Shown here: piece after piece, positions 16,335 through 23,811 of the stretch
How the letters are laid out: every line of letters begins with the position of its first letter
How positions within the stretch are numbered: the first letter of the stretch is position 1
Source: Pseudoxanthomonas wuyuanensis
GTDB taxonomy: Bacteria; Pseudomonadota; Gammaproteobacteria; Xanthomonadales; Xanthomonadaceae
NCBI RefSeq assembly: GCF_900215535.1
Contig: NZ_OCND01000002.1
Span: 1 to 64,000, forward strand
Length of the DNA: 64,000 bases
Reading direction: 5' to 3'
Position numbers and translations under genes: made by a program
The notes under the pieces: model-generated
Seen by the model: only the letters and a program-made list of their open reading frames with translations
What the model was told of the DNA's origin: nothing
The model's database searches: none

Positions 16335-16997
16335 GCCGCGCACCGGTGCCGCAGGGATGCGGCATACCGTCGGGCAGACGGCCAGTGCTGGAGACATTCG
16401 GCGGGCCGCCAACAGCGAAGCTGGTCGTCCTTCAAGAAGAGTTTCGCCTGCGTGGTCCGGAACGCGCGGTACGCAGCATCAAACAGGGCAAGCCGCCGGA
16501 CCTGGATGCCGGGCAGGAGTACCGCGGCGAATTCGGACTGCAGGTGCCGTCGCCGATACCCGATGGCTGTCTGCCTGACATGCGTACCCGCCTGACCCGG
16601 TACTTCAACGCGGCCAAGGGTCCGCTGACCGCCTTGAACCGGGCGGGCAGCGAGCCCGCGCAAGGTGGCGCCGTGTTTTGCCTTCAGCCCCGAACCAGGG
16701 GCCGAAGGATGCCAGCCGGTCAAGATCGCCCAATGTTCTCCTGAAGTTGCAGAGAACAGCGCTCGAGCTGCGGCCTTCCCATCGGCCGCGACATCACCCG
16801 ATACAACGGCGCCATTGCCGCCATAAACGTTATGACGGCAGCCGCGCCGGATATTGACCAGACAACCGGGGCACCGGTGCGGTTACCTCGTCCACAAGCC
16901 ATTGATATCGAGGCCATTCCGGCAATTGACGCAGTACACGGACCTCATCAGAATCTGGTTTATGCCGCACTTTGCGGTCTAGTAGGCGTTAGGCCGC
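16335..16997. other. gene-poor region between btuB and the cassette array
   Basis: 663 bp without a recognisable gene. Open frames exist on both strands (for example 16217-16744 plus and 16316-16723 minus), but none has a ribosome-binding site or family resemblance that I can see. At 16987-16993 there is GTTAGGC, the R' core of an integron attachment site, 5 bp before the first cassette gene. An integron integrase would be expected here on the minus strand. None is present, so this may be the site of a lost or decayed integrase/attI. Confidence 0.5.
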
Positions 16998-17411
16998 ATG
17001 GACACGATTCGCGACGTTGTGGAGTTCAAGTCCGAGCAATTCTCTCCGGTGCTGCCAGAGGATTGCCAAGTCAATCCCGGTGTCTACGGCGCAGAACTGG
17101 CTTTTTGGCTGTCGCAAGAGCTGGCTAAACGTGGTGTTCCAACTAGCTATCCAAACTTTGAGGATTGGGGTTGGTTCATTGAGTACTCGCCGGACACGGG
17201 CTCGGAGTTTGCGGTTCACTGCTGCAACGTGGATGGCTCCAAGGATCGTTGGCTTCTGTCCTTGCGGCGCTTTCCGCGCAAGATGTTCGGCCGCGACAAG
17301 CCGCCGTACATGGAGGCAGCATCATTGGTTCAAGGCATTCGGGCCGTCGTTGAGTCCATTGTCGCTCCAGGTGACGTCACATGGCACTGGACAAACGGCG
17401 ATGCAGCCTGA
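16998..17411 (+). CDS. uncharacterised cassette-encoded protein
   Basis: 137-residue soluble protein with no family that I recognise. It is mixed alpha/beta, with conserved-looking aromatic stretches (FEDWGWFIEYSPD, WLLSLRRFPRKMF, DVTWHWTNGD) that suggest a folded immunity- or adaptor-like domain. It starts 5 bp after an attC-type GTTAGGC core, and its stop codon lies inside the GCCTGAC of the next attC-like site, the standard geometry of integron cassettes. Base composition is visibly less GC-rich than the surroundings. Function unknown. Confidence 0.7.
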   Translation: MDTIRDVVEFKSEQFSPVLPEDCQVNPGVYGAELAFWLSQELAKRGVPTSYPNFEDWGWFIEYSPDTGSEFAVHCCNVDGSKDRWLLSLRRFPRKMFGRDKPPYMEAASLVQGIRAVVESIVAPGDVTWHWTNGDAA

Positions 17412-17464
17412 CAGTTCATTCAAGCCGACCCGCTTCGCGGGTCGGCTTAGTTCAGGCATTGGGC
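17406..17464 (+). repeat. attC-like recombination site A (59 bp)
   Basis: GCCTGAC ... ATTGGGC ends enclose a perfect palindrome, AAGCCGACCCGC-ttc-GCGGGTCGGCTT, with TTCATTC / GTTCAGG shoulders. Length and layout match the classic 59-base element. The exchange triplet is ATT instead of GTT, so activity is doubtful. Confidence 0.75.
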
Positions 17465-17502
17465 TTCAAAGGAACGGAAATGACATCTGTTGAGGCGTGG
17501 AT

Positions 17503-17967
17503 ATGACCGCGATTACTCCGGATCGCTTCATTGCAGAGGAAAGCCTGGCTGAGGGCGCGAGCGAACCGAACCGTATTCTTTGGATCAGCGAGGCAGGTGG
17601 TCTTACTCAGTTTGGCGCCTTCGTCGAGTTTCTGCAGCCGGGATCTCGCTCATCTATCAAGCACTGGCACAGTGCCGAGGACGAATTGGTCTATGTCCTT
17701 GAAGGCGAGATCACACTGATTGAGGGCGACACCGAAACGCTGCTGCGACCTGGGGACGCGGCGACATTTCGCGCGGGGATACCTGTCGGCCATTGTCTCG
17801 AGAACCGCAGCGGCAACGTAACGCGTTGTCTAATCGTCGGCACGCGGGCGCCTGTCGACAGAATCACCTACCCGAACCATGATCGAGTCTGTCACCGCGA
17901 CCGTTCGCTCCCGGACGACATCTGGACGAACAGCGCAGGCGAGCCCACAACGAGCCCCTATGCTTAG
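17503..17967 (+). CDS. cupin-domain protein, cassette-encoded
   Basis: 154-residue cytoplasmic protein with one cupin barrel. Motif 1 is seen in KHWHSAEDELVYVLEGE (about residues 49-65: two His and a Glu as metal ligands) and motif 2 in PGDAATFRAGIPVGHCLEN (about 84-102, with the fourth ligand His). The ATG at 17503 follows GAGG at 17492-17495; a GTG six bases upstream is the alternative. It lies between attC-like sites A and C as the second cassette. Substrate unknown; such cupins are common cassette cargo. Confidence 0.8.
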   Translation: MTAITPDRFIAEESLAEGASEPNRILWISEAGGLTQFGAFVEFLQPGSRSSIKHWHSAEDELVYVLEGEITLIEGDTETLLRPGDAATFRAGIPVGHCLENRSGNVTRCLIVGTRAPVDRITYPNHDRVCHRDRSLPDDIWTNSAGEPTTSPYA

Positions 17968-18015
17968 GAAGAATGCCACAGCATCTCCGGAGCCGTGCAT
18001 GCATCGATGCACCGA

Positions 18016-18102
18016 GCCCAACAACGCCATCAACACGGACGGAAAACTCGCACGCGCCCTTGGCGCGCACGAGTTGGCCGCCGGTTATGGCCGGCATTAG
18101 GC
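18016..18102 (+). repeat. attC-like recombination site C (87 bp)
   Basis: GCCCAAC ... ATTAGGC ends with a long imperfect stem: AACTCGCACGCGCC on the left against GGCGCGCACGAGTT on the right, flanked by CGCCAT and ATGGCCGG arms. It resembles the longer attC class. The exchange triplet is ATT, not GTT. Confidence 0.7.
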
Positions 18103-18106
18103 AGCA

Positions 18107-18739
18107 GTGAAAGATCGTCGCGACTACGAAAAGGCATTGGAGATCATCGGCGCCATCATCCGCGCTTGGGATCCGTACAATCTCATCAACGAGGGAGCGC
18201 CCTCGGACGAGTTTGACGATCAAATTGCAAAGATCACCGCTAGAGCTCCGGCTTTTTACGGCATCGATGAGATCGCCCTGGCAATCTCTGATGTTTTCTC
18301 AGACTCATTTGGTCCAGGCAGCTTCACGCCGGCAGATTGTTTTCAGCCTGCCCAAGAGATTTTCATGGAGTTGCGTCGTGCGATGCTCTTGCCATGCTGC
18401 CTAACAACTCAAGCAGAACCCGCTTCGCGGGCCGGCTTGATTCAAGGCGTTGGGCCCATGGAAGGTATCAGCCATATCACGTTTATCGTCCGGGACCTCG
18501 ACCGCATGGCCACCTTCTTGTGCGAGGGGCTTGGAGCGCGCGAGGTTTATGACAGTGCCAGCCGCAACTATTCGCTGTCCCGCGAGAAATTCTTTGTGCT
18601 CGGCGGTACTTGGCTGGCTGCAATGGAAGGCATGCCGCCCCAGGAGCGTTCCTATCAGCATGTTGCTTTTTCCGTGCGGGAGGCTGACTTGCCCATCTAC
18701 TTGGAGGAGCGTCTTGCCCGGTACAGCGATGTGCGCTGA
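18107..18739 (+). CDS. DUF1871-family cassette gene reading through an attC into a FosX-like fragment
   Basis: 210-codon frame. Residues 1-98 (starting MKDRRDYEKALEI, GTG at 18107) match DUF1871: an acidic helical protein with AWDPYNLINEGAPSDEFDDQI as its hallmark. The frame does not stop in the R'' box of attC site B; the TAA in GCCTAAC at 18402 is one base out of frame. It continues through the attachment site and runs in frame into a FosX-like sequence from 18458. A small indel near the 3' end of the DUF1871 gene is the likely cause. Whether a fusion protein is made, or translation restarts at 18458, cannot be told. Confidence 0.6.
   Translation: MKDRRDYEKALEIIGAIIRAWDPYNLINEGAPSDEFDDQIAKITARAPAFYGIDEIALAISDVFSDSFGPGSFTPADCFQPAQEIFMELRRAMLLPCCLTTQAEPASRAGLIQGVGPMEGISHITFIVRDLDRMATFLCEGLGAREVYDSASRNYSLSREKFFVLGGTWLAAMEGMPPQERSYQHVAFSVREADLPIYLEERLARYSDVR
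18399..18455 (+). repeat. attC-like recombination site B (57 bp)
   Basis: The best-preserved site: GCCTAAC (18399-18405) and GTTGGGC (18449-18455) fit the RYYYAAC/GTTRRRY consensus. Between them CAAGC...CCCGC-ttc-GCGGG...GGCTTG folds into the expected stem with unpaired bases. It separates the DUF1871 and FosX-like cassettes. Confidence 0.82.
18458..18739 (+). pseudogene. FosX-like fosfomycin-resistance (VOC) gene with internal deletion
   Basis: The 93 codons from MEGISHITFIV resemble FosX, the Mn-dependent hydrolase that opens fosfomycin. ISHITFIV carries the first metal His, SLSREKFFVLGGTWLAAMEG matches the core, and ERSYQHVAFSV carries the second metal His. FosX is about 133 residues. Here the sequence jumps from EADLPIYLE directly to ERLARYSDVR, the family's C-terminal tail. 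The stretch with FYDFDNHLFELH, which holds the third metal ligand Glu, is missing, so it should be inactive. The stop lies in the R'' box of attC-like site D. The family assignment is from memory of FosX sequence. Confidence 0.72.
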
Positions 18740-18851
18740 CAGTTGATTCGAGCCGAACCCGTATCGGGGCACCGGCCAGGTGCCTTTACGCTACGCTAGC
18801 ACGCACCTATCCGCTGCCCCACCACGGGTCGGCTTAGTTCAGGTGTCAGGT
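18734..18851 (+). repeat. attC-like recombination site D (118 bp, extended)
   Basis: GCTGACAGTTGATTCGAGCCG at 18735-18755 pairs with CGGCTTAGTTCAGGTGTCAG (about 18830-18849). Inside is a second stem, GGGGCA ... TGCCCC. Total length is about twice that of site A, with degenerate core boxes (CTGAC/GTCAG). It separates the FosX-like and DUF3052 cassettes. Confidence 0.6.
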
Positions 18852-18854
18852 CAC

Positions 18855-19268
18855 ATGACGAACCTTTCCGGCTATTCAGGCACTCCCCTGGCCAAGAAGC
18901 TCGGCATTTCTGCCGGATCAACGCTCGTCACTCGGCACGCGCCAAGCGACTATGAGCAGTTGGTTGCACCTCTTCCACCCGGGGTTCTTATTACCGGAAA
19001 GGTTACGAAATCGGCGGACCTGGTTCATGTCTTTGCCGTTGACCGGTCGGTGCTGGAGCGGGAGTTGGCGTCCCTCCGTAAGGACATCAGGCCGGATAGT
19101 GTCGTTTGGGTTTCCTGGCCCAAAAAGGCTTCCAAAGTTCCAACCGACATCACCGAAGACACAATCCGAGAAGTCTGCCTTCCCCTCGGATTCGTCGACA
19201 TCAAGGTCTGCGCCGTCAGCGACATCTGGTCTGGTCTCAAGCTCATGATCCGCAAGGAGTTGCGCTAG
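18855..19268 (+). CDS. DUF3052 family protein, cassette-encoded
   Basis: 137-residue cytoplasmic protein matching DUF3052. It opens with LAKKLGISAGSTLV, has LPPGVLITGKV and DLVHVFAVDRSVLE, and ends with the strongly conserved block VWVSWPKKASKVPTDITED followed by VDIKVCAVSDIWSGLKLM. The family occurs widely but has no known activity. The ATG at 18855 follows attC-like site D by 3 bp, as expected in a cassette. Degenerate attachment sites follow. Confidence 0.85.
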   Translation: MTNLSGYSGTPLAKKLGISAGSTLVTRHAPSDYEQLVAPLPPGVLITGKVTKSADLVHVFAVDRSVLERELASLRKDIRPDSVVWVSWPKKASKVPTDITEDTIREVCLPLGFVDIKVCAVSDIWSGLKLMIRKELR

Positions 19269-19278
19269 CTTTCGGCCG

Positions 19279-19437
19279 AGCCATTCGTTCAAGCCGGTTC
19301 CGTATCGAGGACGCGCCGGCTCAATTCAGGCATAGACAACAGGGGCCGTCGAGGCGGCTGGCGCCCGGCCATTCCATCGGGCGCGCGTCCCACTGGATGC
19401 GCCGGCGGGTCGCTGGTTATGTCGGCCATTAGGGGGC
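19279..19437 (+). repeat. degenerate attC-like sites E/F
   Basis: Two attC remnants. E: GTTCAAGCCGG ... CCGGCTCAATTC (about 19286-19328). F: GGCGCGCGTCC / GGATGCGCC stems ending in GTTATGTCGGCCATTAGG (19416-19433), very like the 3' end of site C. Core boxes are decayed. No gene is left between E and F, suggesting a lost cassette. Confidence 0.5.
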
Positions 19438-19475
19438 AAGATGAGCTCCCCCGCACCACAAGTAGGAGGTGACAT

Positions 19476-19934
19476 ATGTATCGGCACCTGTACCTGGCGG
19501 CATCGTTGCTCATCCTTCCGGCCAGCTCCGTCCTTGCGCAGGACAATGCGGGACAAACCGCACTGGCATGGACCCATCAGGATTCGCAGCTCCAGTGGGG
19601 GCCTTGCCCGGACTTTCTCCCCGAGGGCTGCGCAATTGCCGTGCTTCACGGCGACCCGGCCAAGGAAAACGCGGACGTGTTTTTCAAGGTACCGGCGGGT
19701 TCCTCGATTCCTCCCCACTGGCACACGTCGGCGGAGCGCATGGTCCTGGTTTCAGGCGAATTGCACGTCACCTACAACGGCCATGAGCGAACGGTCCTGA
19801 GGCCTGGCTCATATGCGTACGGTCCTGCCCGGCTTCCGCATGAAGCCGACTGCGCAGAAGGGGAGCCCTGCGTTCTTTTCATTGCCTTTGAGGCTCCGGT
19901 TGACGCCATTGCGGTTGAGGCGACAGAAAAGTAA
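19476..19934 (+). CDS. exported cupin-domain protein
   Basis: 152-residue periplasmic protein. A very strong ribosome-binding site (TAGGAGGTGA, 19463-19472) fixes the start. Signal peptide MYRHLYLA...SVLA, then a cupin barrel: PPHWHTSAERMVLVSGE has the metal-binding His-x-His and Glu, and GPARLPHEADC the fourth ligand. Four Cys residues (GPCPDFLPEGC, EADCAEGEPC) suggest two periplasmic disulfides. It is the last gene of the cassette region, directly before the 3' end of the convergent dehydratase gene. Substrate unknown. Confidence 0.82.
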   Translation: MYRHLYLAASLLILPASSVLAQDNAGQTALAWTHQDSQLQWGPCPDFLPEGCAIAVLHGDPAKENADVFFKVPAGSSIPPHWHTSAERMVLVSGELHVTYNGHERTVLRPGSYAYGPARLPHEADCAEGEPCVLFIAFEAPVDAIAVEATEK

Positions 19935-19992
19935 CCGGGTTGCCGCCTGACCATCGCAAGCAGGGCGTGCGCGCGGAAACCGGCGGCACGCC

Positions 19993-21717
19993 CTAGTGCG
20001 AATCGCGCGGCACGGCGTCGCCGCTGCCGCCGACCAGGATGTCCAGGTCGGCGCCCAGGTGGGCCTGTTGGACGTGGTCGACGTACAGCTTGTACCAACC
20101 GCGGGCCGGGCGCGGCGGCTCCTGCCACTGGGCGCGGCGTGCGGCCATTTCCTCGTCGCTGATGTCCAGGTGCAGGCGCCGGCCGGGGACGTCGAGTTCG
20201 ATGAAATCGCCATTGCGCACCAGCGCCAGCGGGCCGCCGGCGGCGGCTTCGGGCGAGGTGTGCAGCACCACGGTGCCGTAGGCGGTGCCGCTCATGCGCG
20301 CATCGGAAATGCGCACCATGTCGGTCACGCCCTGGCGCAGCAGCTTGGGCGGCAGCGGCATGTTGCCGACCTCGGCCATGCCGGGGTAGCCGCGCGGGCC
20401 GCAGTTCTTCAGCACCATCACGCAGCTGGCGTCGATGTCCAGCTGCTCGTCGTCGATGCGCGCGTGCAGGTCTTCGATGTTCTCGAACACCACCGCGCGG
20501 CCGCGGTGCCGCAGCAACTGCGGCGAAGCCGCCGACGGCTTGATCACCGCGCCGTCGGGCGCCAGGTTGCCGCGCAGCACGGCAATGCCGGCCTCGGGTT
20601 TGAACGGTTCGCTGAGCGGCCGGATCACGTCGCGGTTCCAGCACGGCGCATCGGCGATGTTCTCGCCAATCGTGTTACCGCTAACAGTGGCTGCGTCCAG
20701 GTGCAGGTGTTCGGCCATCTCGCGCATCAGTGCCGGCAGGCCGCCGGCGTAGAAGAAATCCTCCATCAGGTATTGCCCGGAGGGTTTGAGATTGAGCAGG
20801 CAAGGCAGCTTGGAACCCAGCCGGTCCCAGTCGTCGAGCTTGAGATCCACACCGATGCGTCCGGCCAGCGCCAGCAGATGGATCACCGCGTTGGTCGAGC
20901 CGCCAATCGCGGCATTGACGCGGATTGCGTTCTCGAACGCCTGCCGGGTCAGTACCCGCGACATGCGCTGGTCCTCGCGCACCATCTGCACGATGCGCCG
21001 GCCGCTCAGCTGCGCCAGCCGGTAACGGCGCGAATCGACGGCGGGAATGGCTGCGTTCTCCGGCAGCGACATGCCCAGGGCTTCGACCATGCTGGCCATC
21101 GTCGAGGCGGTGCCCATGGTCATGCAGCTGCCCTTGGAGCGCTGCATGCAGGCCTCGGCCTCGTTGAAATCCGGCTGCGACAATTCGCCGGCGCGGACCA
21201 TTTCCGACATCTGGATCACGCCGGTGCCCGAACCCAGCGGGTGGCCGCGCCAGTTGCCCGACAGCGAGGGGCCGCCGGAGATGCCAATGGTGGGCAGATC
21301 GACGCTGGCTGCGCCCATCAGCAGTGCCGGGGTGGTCTTGTCGCAGCCCATCAGCAGCACCACCGCATCGATCGGGTTGGCGCGGATCGATTCCTCAACG
21401 TCCATGCTGACCAGGTTGCGGAACAGCATCGCGGTGGGGCGCATCTGGGTTTCGCCCAACGACATCACCGGAAATTCCAGCGGGAAGCCGCCGGCTTCGT
21501 AGATGCCGCGTTTGACGTGTTCGGCCAGCTCGCGGAAGTGGCCGTTGCACGGGGTCAGTTCCGACCAGGTATTGCAGATGCCGATGACCGGCCGGCCATC
21601 GAACATGTCGTGCGGGTGCCCGGCGCTCTTCAGCCAACTGCGGTAGTAGAAACCCTGTTTGCCGTCGCGGCCGAACCAGGCCTGGCTGCGTGATGCCGGC
21701 TTCTTTGGAGCGCCCAT
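19993..21717 (-). CDS. IlvD/Edd-family pentonate (probably L-arabinonate) dehydratase
   Basis: 574-residue [Fe-S]- and Mg-dependent dehydratase. Landmarks are AWFGRDGKQGFYYRSW, ICNTWSELTPCNGHFR (first cluster Cys), LLMGCDKTTPALLMG (second Cys), CMTMGTASTMA (third Cys), NAAIGGSTNAVIH and SDARMSGTAYGTVVLH. The FYYRSW start and GTASTMA variant fit sugar-acid dehydratases (L-arabinonate/D-xylonate type) rather than dihydroxy-acid dehydratase. It would form 2-keto-3-deoxy-pentonate. Start at 21717 (MGAPKK), with AGGA upstream; 21765 is the alternative. It is divergent from an SDR dehydrogenase, and pentose-oxidation genes follow nearby, supporting L-arabinose. Confidence 0.87.
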   Translation of the reverse strand: MGAPKKPASRSQAWFGRDGKQGFYYRSWLKSAGHPHDMFDGRPVIGICNTWSELTPCNGHFRELAEHVKRGIYEAGGFPLEFPVMSLGETQMRPTAMLFRNLVSMDVEESIRANPIDAVVLLMGCDKTTPALLMGAASVDLPTIGISGGPSLSGNWRGHPLGSGTGVIQMSEMVRAGELSQPDFNEAEACMQRSKGSCMTMGTASTMASMVEALGMSLPENAAIPAVDSRRYRLAQLSGRRIVQMVREDQRMSRVLTRQAFENAIRVNAAIGGSTNAVIHLLALAGRIGVDLKLDDWDRLGSKLPCLLNLKPSGQYLMEDFFYAGGLPALMREMAEHLHLDAATVSGNTIGENIADAPCWNRDVIRPLSEPFKPEAGIAVLRGNLAPDGAVIKPSAASPQLLRHRGRAVVFENIEDLHARIDDEQLDIDASCVMVLKNCGPRGYPGMAEVGNMPLPPKLLRQGVTDMVRISDARMSGTAYGTVVLHTSPEAAAGGPLALVRNGDFIELDVPGRRLHLDISDEEMAARRAQWQEPPRPARGWYKLYVDHVQQAHLGADLDILVGGSGDAVPRDSH

Positions 21718-21765
21718 GCTTGCCAGATCCTGTGGTGAAGATTGGGAAGGGAGCCCGGCATCCAT

Positions 21766-21906
21766 TCGCAGCGCCGACCCGGATTCCGCTTTACGGCGGT
21801 CATCCTACAAGGCATATTGATATTGCAAAAATAAAATAATTGAAGATACCAATACTGTTTTTGATATCTGATTTCCTCCGCCCGCCCGACACCGGAAACC
21901 GACCGC
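21766..21906. promoter_or_regulatory. AT-rich divergent promoter region of the pentose genes
   Basis: About 140 bp between the dehydratase (minus) and SDR (plus). It has a strikingly AT-rich core (ATATTGATATTGCAAAAAT from 21805) containing ATAT-tg-ATAT and a second GATA...TATC dyad (GATACCAATA...TTTTTGATATC). It is suited to binding the nearby LysR regulator and to driving both genes. Exact boxes are not resolved. Confidence 0.5.
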
Positions 21907-22701
21907 ATGACCGCCCAGTTCGACCCTGCCTCCGAAGCGTCCGCCACCGTCTACCCGAGCCTGCGTGGGCGCCGCGTCTTCATCACCGGCGGCGGTTCCG
22001 GGATTGGCGCAGCGTTGGTCGAGGCCTTCGTGCGCCAGGGGGCGGCGGTCGCCTTCATCGACATTGCCGAGGACGACAGCGCGGCACTGGTCGCACGCCT
22101 GGCTGACGCCGGATTGCCGCGCCCGTGGTGGTGGCGCTGCGACGTGACCGATGTGGCGGCGCTGCAGGCAGCGATAGCCGATGCGGCCGGCGAACTCGGC
22201 GATTTCCATGTGCTGGTCAACAATGTCGGCAGCGACGACCGCCACGCGCTGGCCGAGGTCACTCCGGAGTACTGGGACCGGCGCATGGCCATCAACCAGC
22301 GTCCGGCGTTCTTCGCCATCCAGGCGGTGGTGCCCGGCATGCGCCGGCTCGGCGGCGGTTCCATCGTCAATCTGGGTTCCACCGGCTGGCAGACCAAGAC
22401 CGCGGGCTATCCGGCCTACGCCACCGCCAAATCGTCGGTCGACGGACTGACCCGCGGACTGGCGCGCGAACTGGGCGCCGAGCGCATCCGCATCAATATC
22501 GTCACCCCGGGCTGGGTGATGACCGAACGCCAGATCCGGCTATGGCTGGACGAAGCCGGCGAGCGCGAACTGCAGCGCAACCAGTGCCTGCCCGACAAGG
22601 TGGTGCCGGCGGACATCGCGGCGATGGTGCTGTTCCTGGCCTCGGACGACGCGCGCGCCTGCACCGCGCAGGAATTCGTGGTGGATGCGGGCTGGAGTTG
22701 A
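21907..22701 (+). CDS. short-chain dehydrogenase, probable L-arabinose/D-xylose 1-dehydrogenase
   Basis: 264-residue NAD(P)-dependent classical SDR. The cofactor motif is FITGGGSGIG (about residues 26-35), with an acidic residue after beta-2 (FIDIAEDD), which favours NAD. NNVGS follows, and the catalytic Ser and Tyr/Lys lie in NLGSTGWQTK and YPAYATAKS. The tail TAQEFVVDAGWS is typical. The likely reaction is oxidation of the sugar at C1 to the lactone, the first step of the oxidative pathway whose later enzymes surround it. No lactonase is found in the window. Confidence 0.85.
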   Translation: MTAQFDPASEASATVYPSLRGRRVFITGGGSGIGAALVEAFVRQGAAVAFIDIAEDDSAALVARLADAGLPRPWWWRCDVTDVAALQAAIADAAGELGDFHVLVNNVGSDDRHALAEVTPEYWDRRMAINQRPAFFAIQAVVPGMRRLGGGSIVNLGSTGWQTKTAGYPAYATAKSSVDGLTRGLARELGAERIRINIVTPGWVMTERQIRLWLDEAGERELQRNQCLPDKVVPADIAAMVLFLASDDARACTAQEFVVDAGWS

Positions 22702-22734
22702 GTGCCCGCAAGTCTTTTCGCGAATGATATCTGT

Positions 22735-22808
22735 CCTGTAGGAGCGACGTGAGTCGCGATGAGGCTTTCCCATGAAAGCGCCATCGCGACTCACGTCGCT
22801 TCTACAAG
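22735..22808. repeat. GTAGGAGCGACGT palindromic intergenic element
   Basis: 28-bp arms (22735-22762 and 22781-22808) pair almost perfectly around an inner stem GCTTTC-ccat-GAAAGC. It lies between convergent SDR and LysR genes and could terminate both. Same family as the element at 53175. Confidence 0.8.
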
Positions 22809-22824
22809 GCTATTCGACCAGCGA

Positions 22825-23811
22825 TCACACCGGCACTTCCTCCATCGGCAACTGCACGCCGTAAACCGATGCGGCCGCATCCTTCAGCGCCTTGAGCATG
22901 ATCTGCGCGCCGGGCGAGAGCAGCCAGTCGGTGCGGGTGATGATGCCGAACGCGTCCATCTTGCAGGACAGTTCCACCGGCAGGATCGCGGCGATGCCGT
23001 GATCGGCGTAATGGCGCGCCACGTCCACCGGCACCACCGCCAGGTGGTCGCTCTGTTCCAGCATCTTGGTCAGGAATACCAGCGCCGAGGTCTCGATGAT
23101 CCGGCGCGGCGGGTCCAGCCCGACGCTCTGGAACATCAGCTCGAAACGGTGGCGCAGCACGCTGCCGGCCGGCGGCAGGATCCAGGCCGCGGCGGCCAGC
23201 TGGTCCAGCGACGGGGTGCCGGTTTCCAGAATCGGGTGGCCCGGACGGGCGATGGCGCAGACCTGTTCTTCGGCCAATGCCTGGTAATGCAGGTTGCGCT
23301 TGTCGTGGCGGGCGAACAGCCGCGCGATCAGGATGTCCAGCTTGTTCTGCGCCAGCCGCTCCAGCAGCACGTCGCTGCTTTCCATCAGCAGCGACATCCG
23401 CAGCAGCGGGTATTCATCGGCGATCCGGCTCATGGCCATCGGCAACAGCGTCATCGCCGGGCCGGCGATGGCACCGACGCTGACGTTGCCGGTGTAGCCG
23501 GCCTTCAGCGAGTCGATTTCGCGGCCGGCCTCGCCCAGGCTGGACAGTGCGATGCGCGCATGCCGGATCATGATCTCGCCGTACCAGGTCGCCCGCATGC
23601 CGCGCGGCAGCCGCTCGAACAGCGTGACCTCCATCATCTCCTCCAGATCCTTGAGCAGCTTGGAGGCGGCCGGTTGCGACATGTTCAGCGCGTCGGCGGC
23701 GCGGTGGATGTTGCCTTCCTCATCGATGGCCAGCAGCAGCATCAGCTGGCGGGTCTTGAGCCGGGCGCGGGCGAACCAGGGCTTGCTCTGTTGCGACATC
23801 AGGCTGGTCAT
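22825..23811 (-). CDS. LysR-family regulator, GbpR-like
   Basis: 328-residue transcription regulator. The N-terminal winged helix (about residues 15-75: LKTRQLMLLLAIDEEGNIHRAADALNMSQPAASKLLKDLE) is followed by an effector-binding periplasmic-type fold (95-320). The LKxRQLxLLxAID opening is typical of the GbpR/galactose-arabinose group, which sits beside sugar-binding-protein and GguC genes in other bacteria, the same arrangement as here. It probably senses L-arabinose or a pathway intermediate and controls the divergent dehydratase/SDR and AraD1 operons. Start at 23811 or 23799. Confidence 0.87.
   Translation of the reverse strand: MTSLMSQQSKPWFARARLKTRQLMLLLAIDEEGNIHRAADALNMSQPAASKLLKDLEEMMEVTLFERLPRGMRATWYGEIMIRHARIALSSLGEAGREIDSLKAGYTGNVSVGAIAGPAMTLLPMAMSRIADEYPLLRMSLLMESSDVLLERLAQNKLDILIARLFARHDKRNLHYQALAEEQVCAIARPGHPILETGTPSLDQLAAAAWILPPAGSVLRHRFELMFQSVGLDPPRRIIETSALVFLTKMLEQSDHLAVVPVDVARHYADHGIAAILPVELSCKMDAFGIITRTDWLLSPGAQIMLKALKDAAASVYGVQLPMEEVPV

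Noticed and set aside
16316-16723. Minus-strand frame considered as an integron integrase remnant
   Set aside because: None of the IntI boxes (LLYGTGMRxxE, HxLRHSFAT, LGHxxxxTTMIYTH) is present in any frame of 16335-16997.
20000-21717. Annotation of the dehydratase as ilvD (branched-chain amino acid synthesis)
   Set aside because: The FYYRSW N-terminal motif, GTASTMA variant and the pentose-oxidation neighbours fit a sugar-acid dehydratase better.
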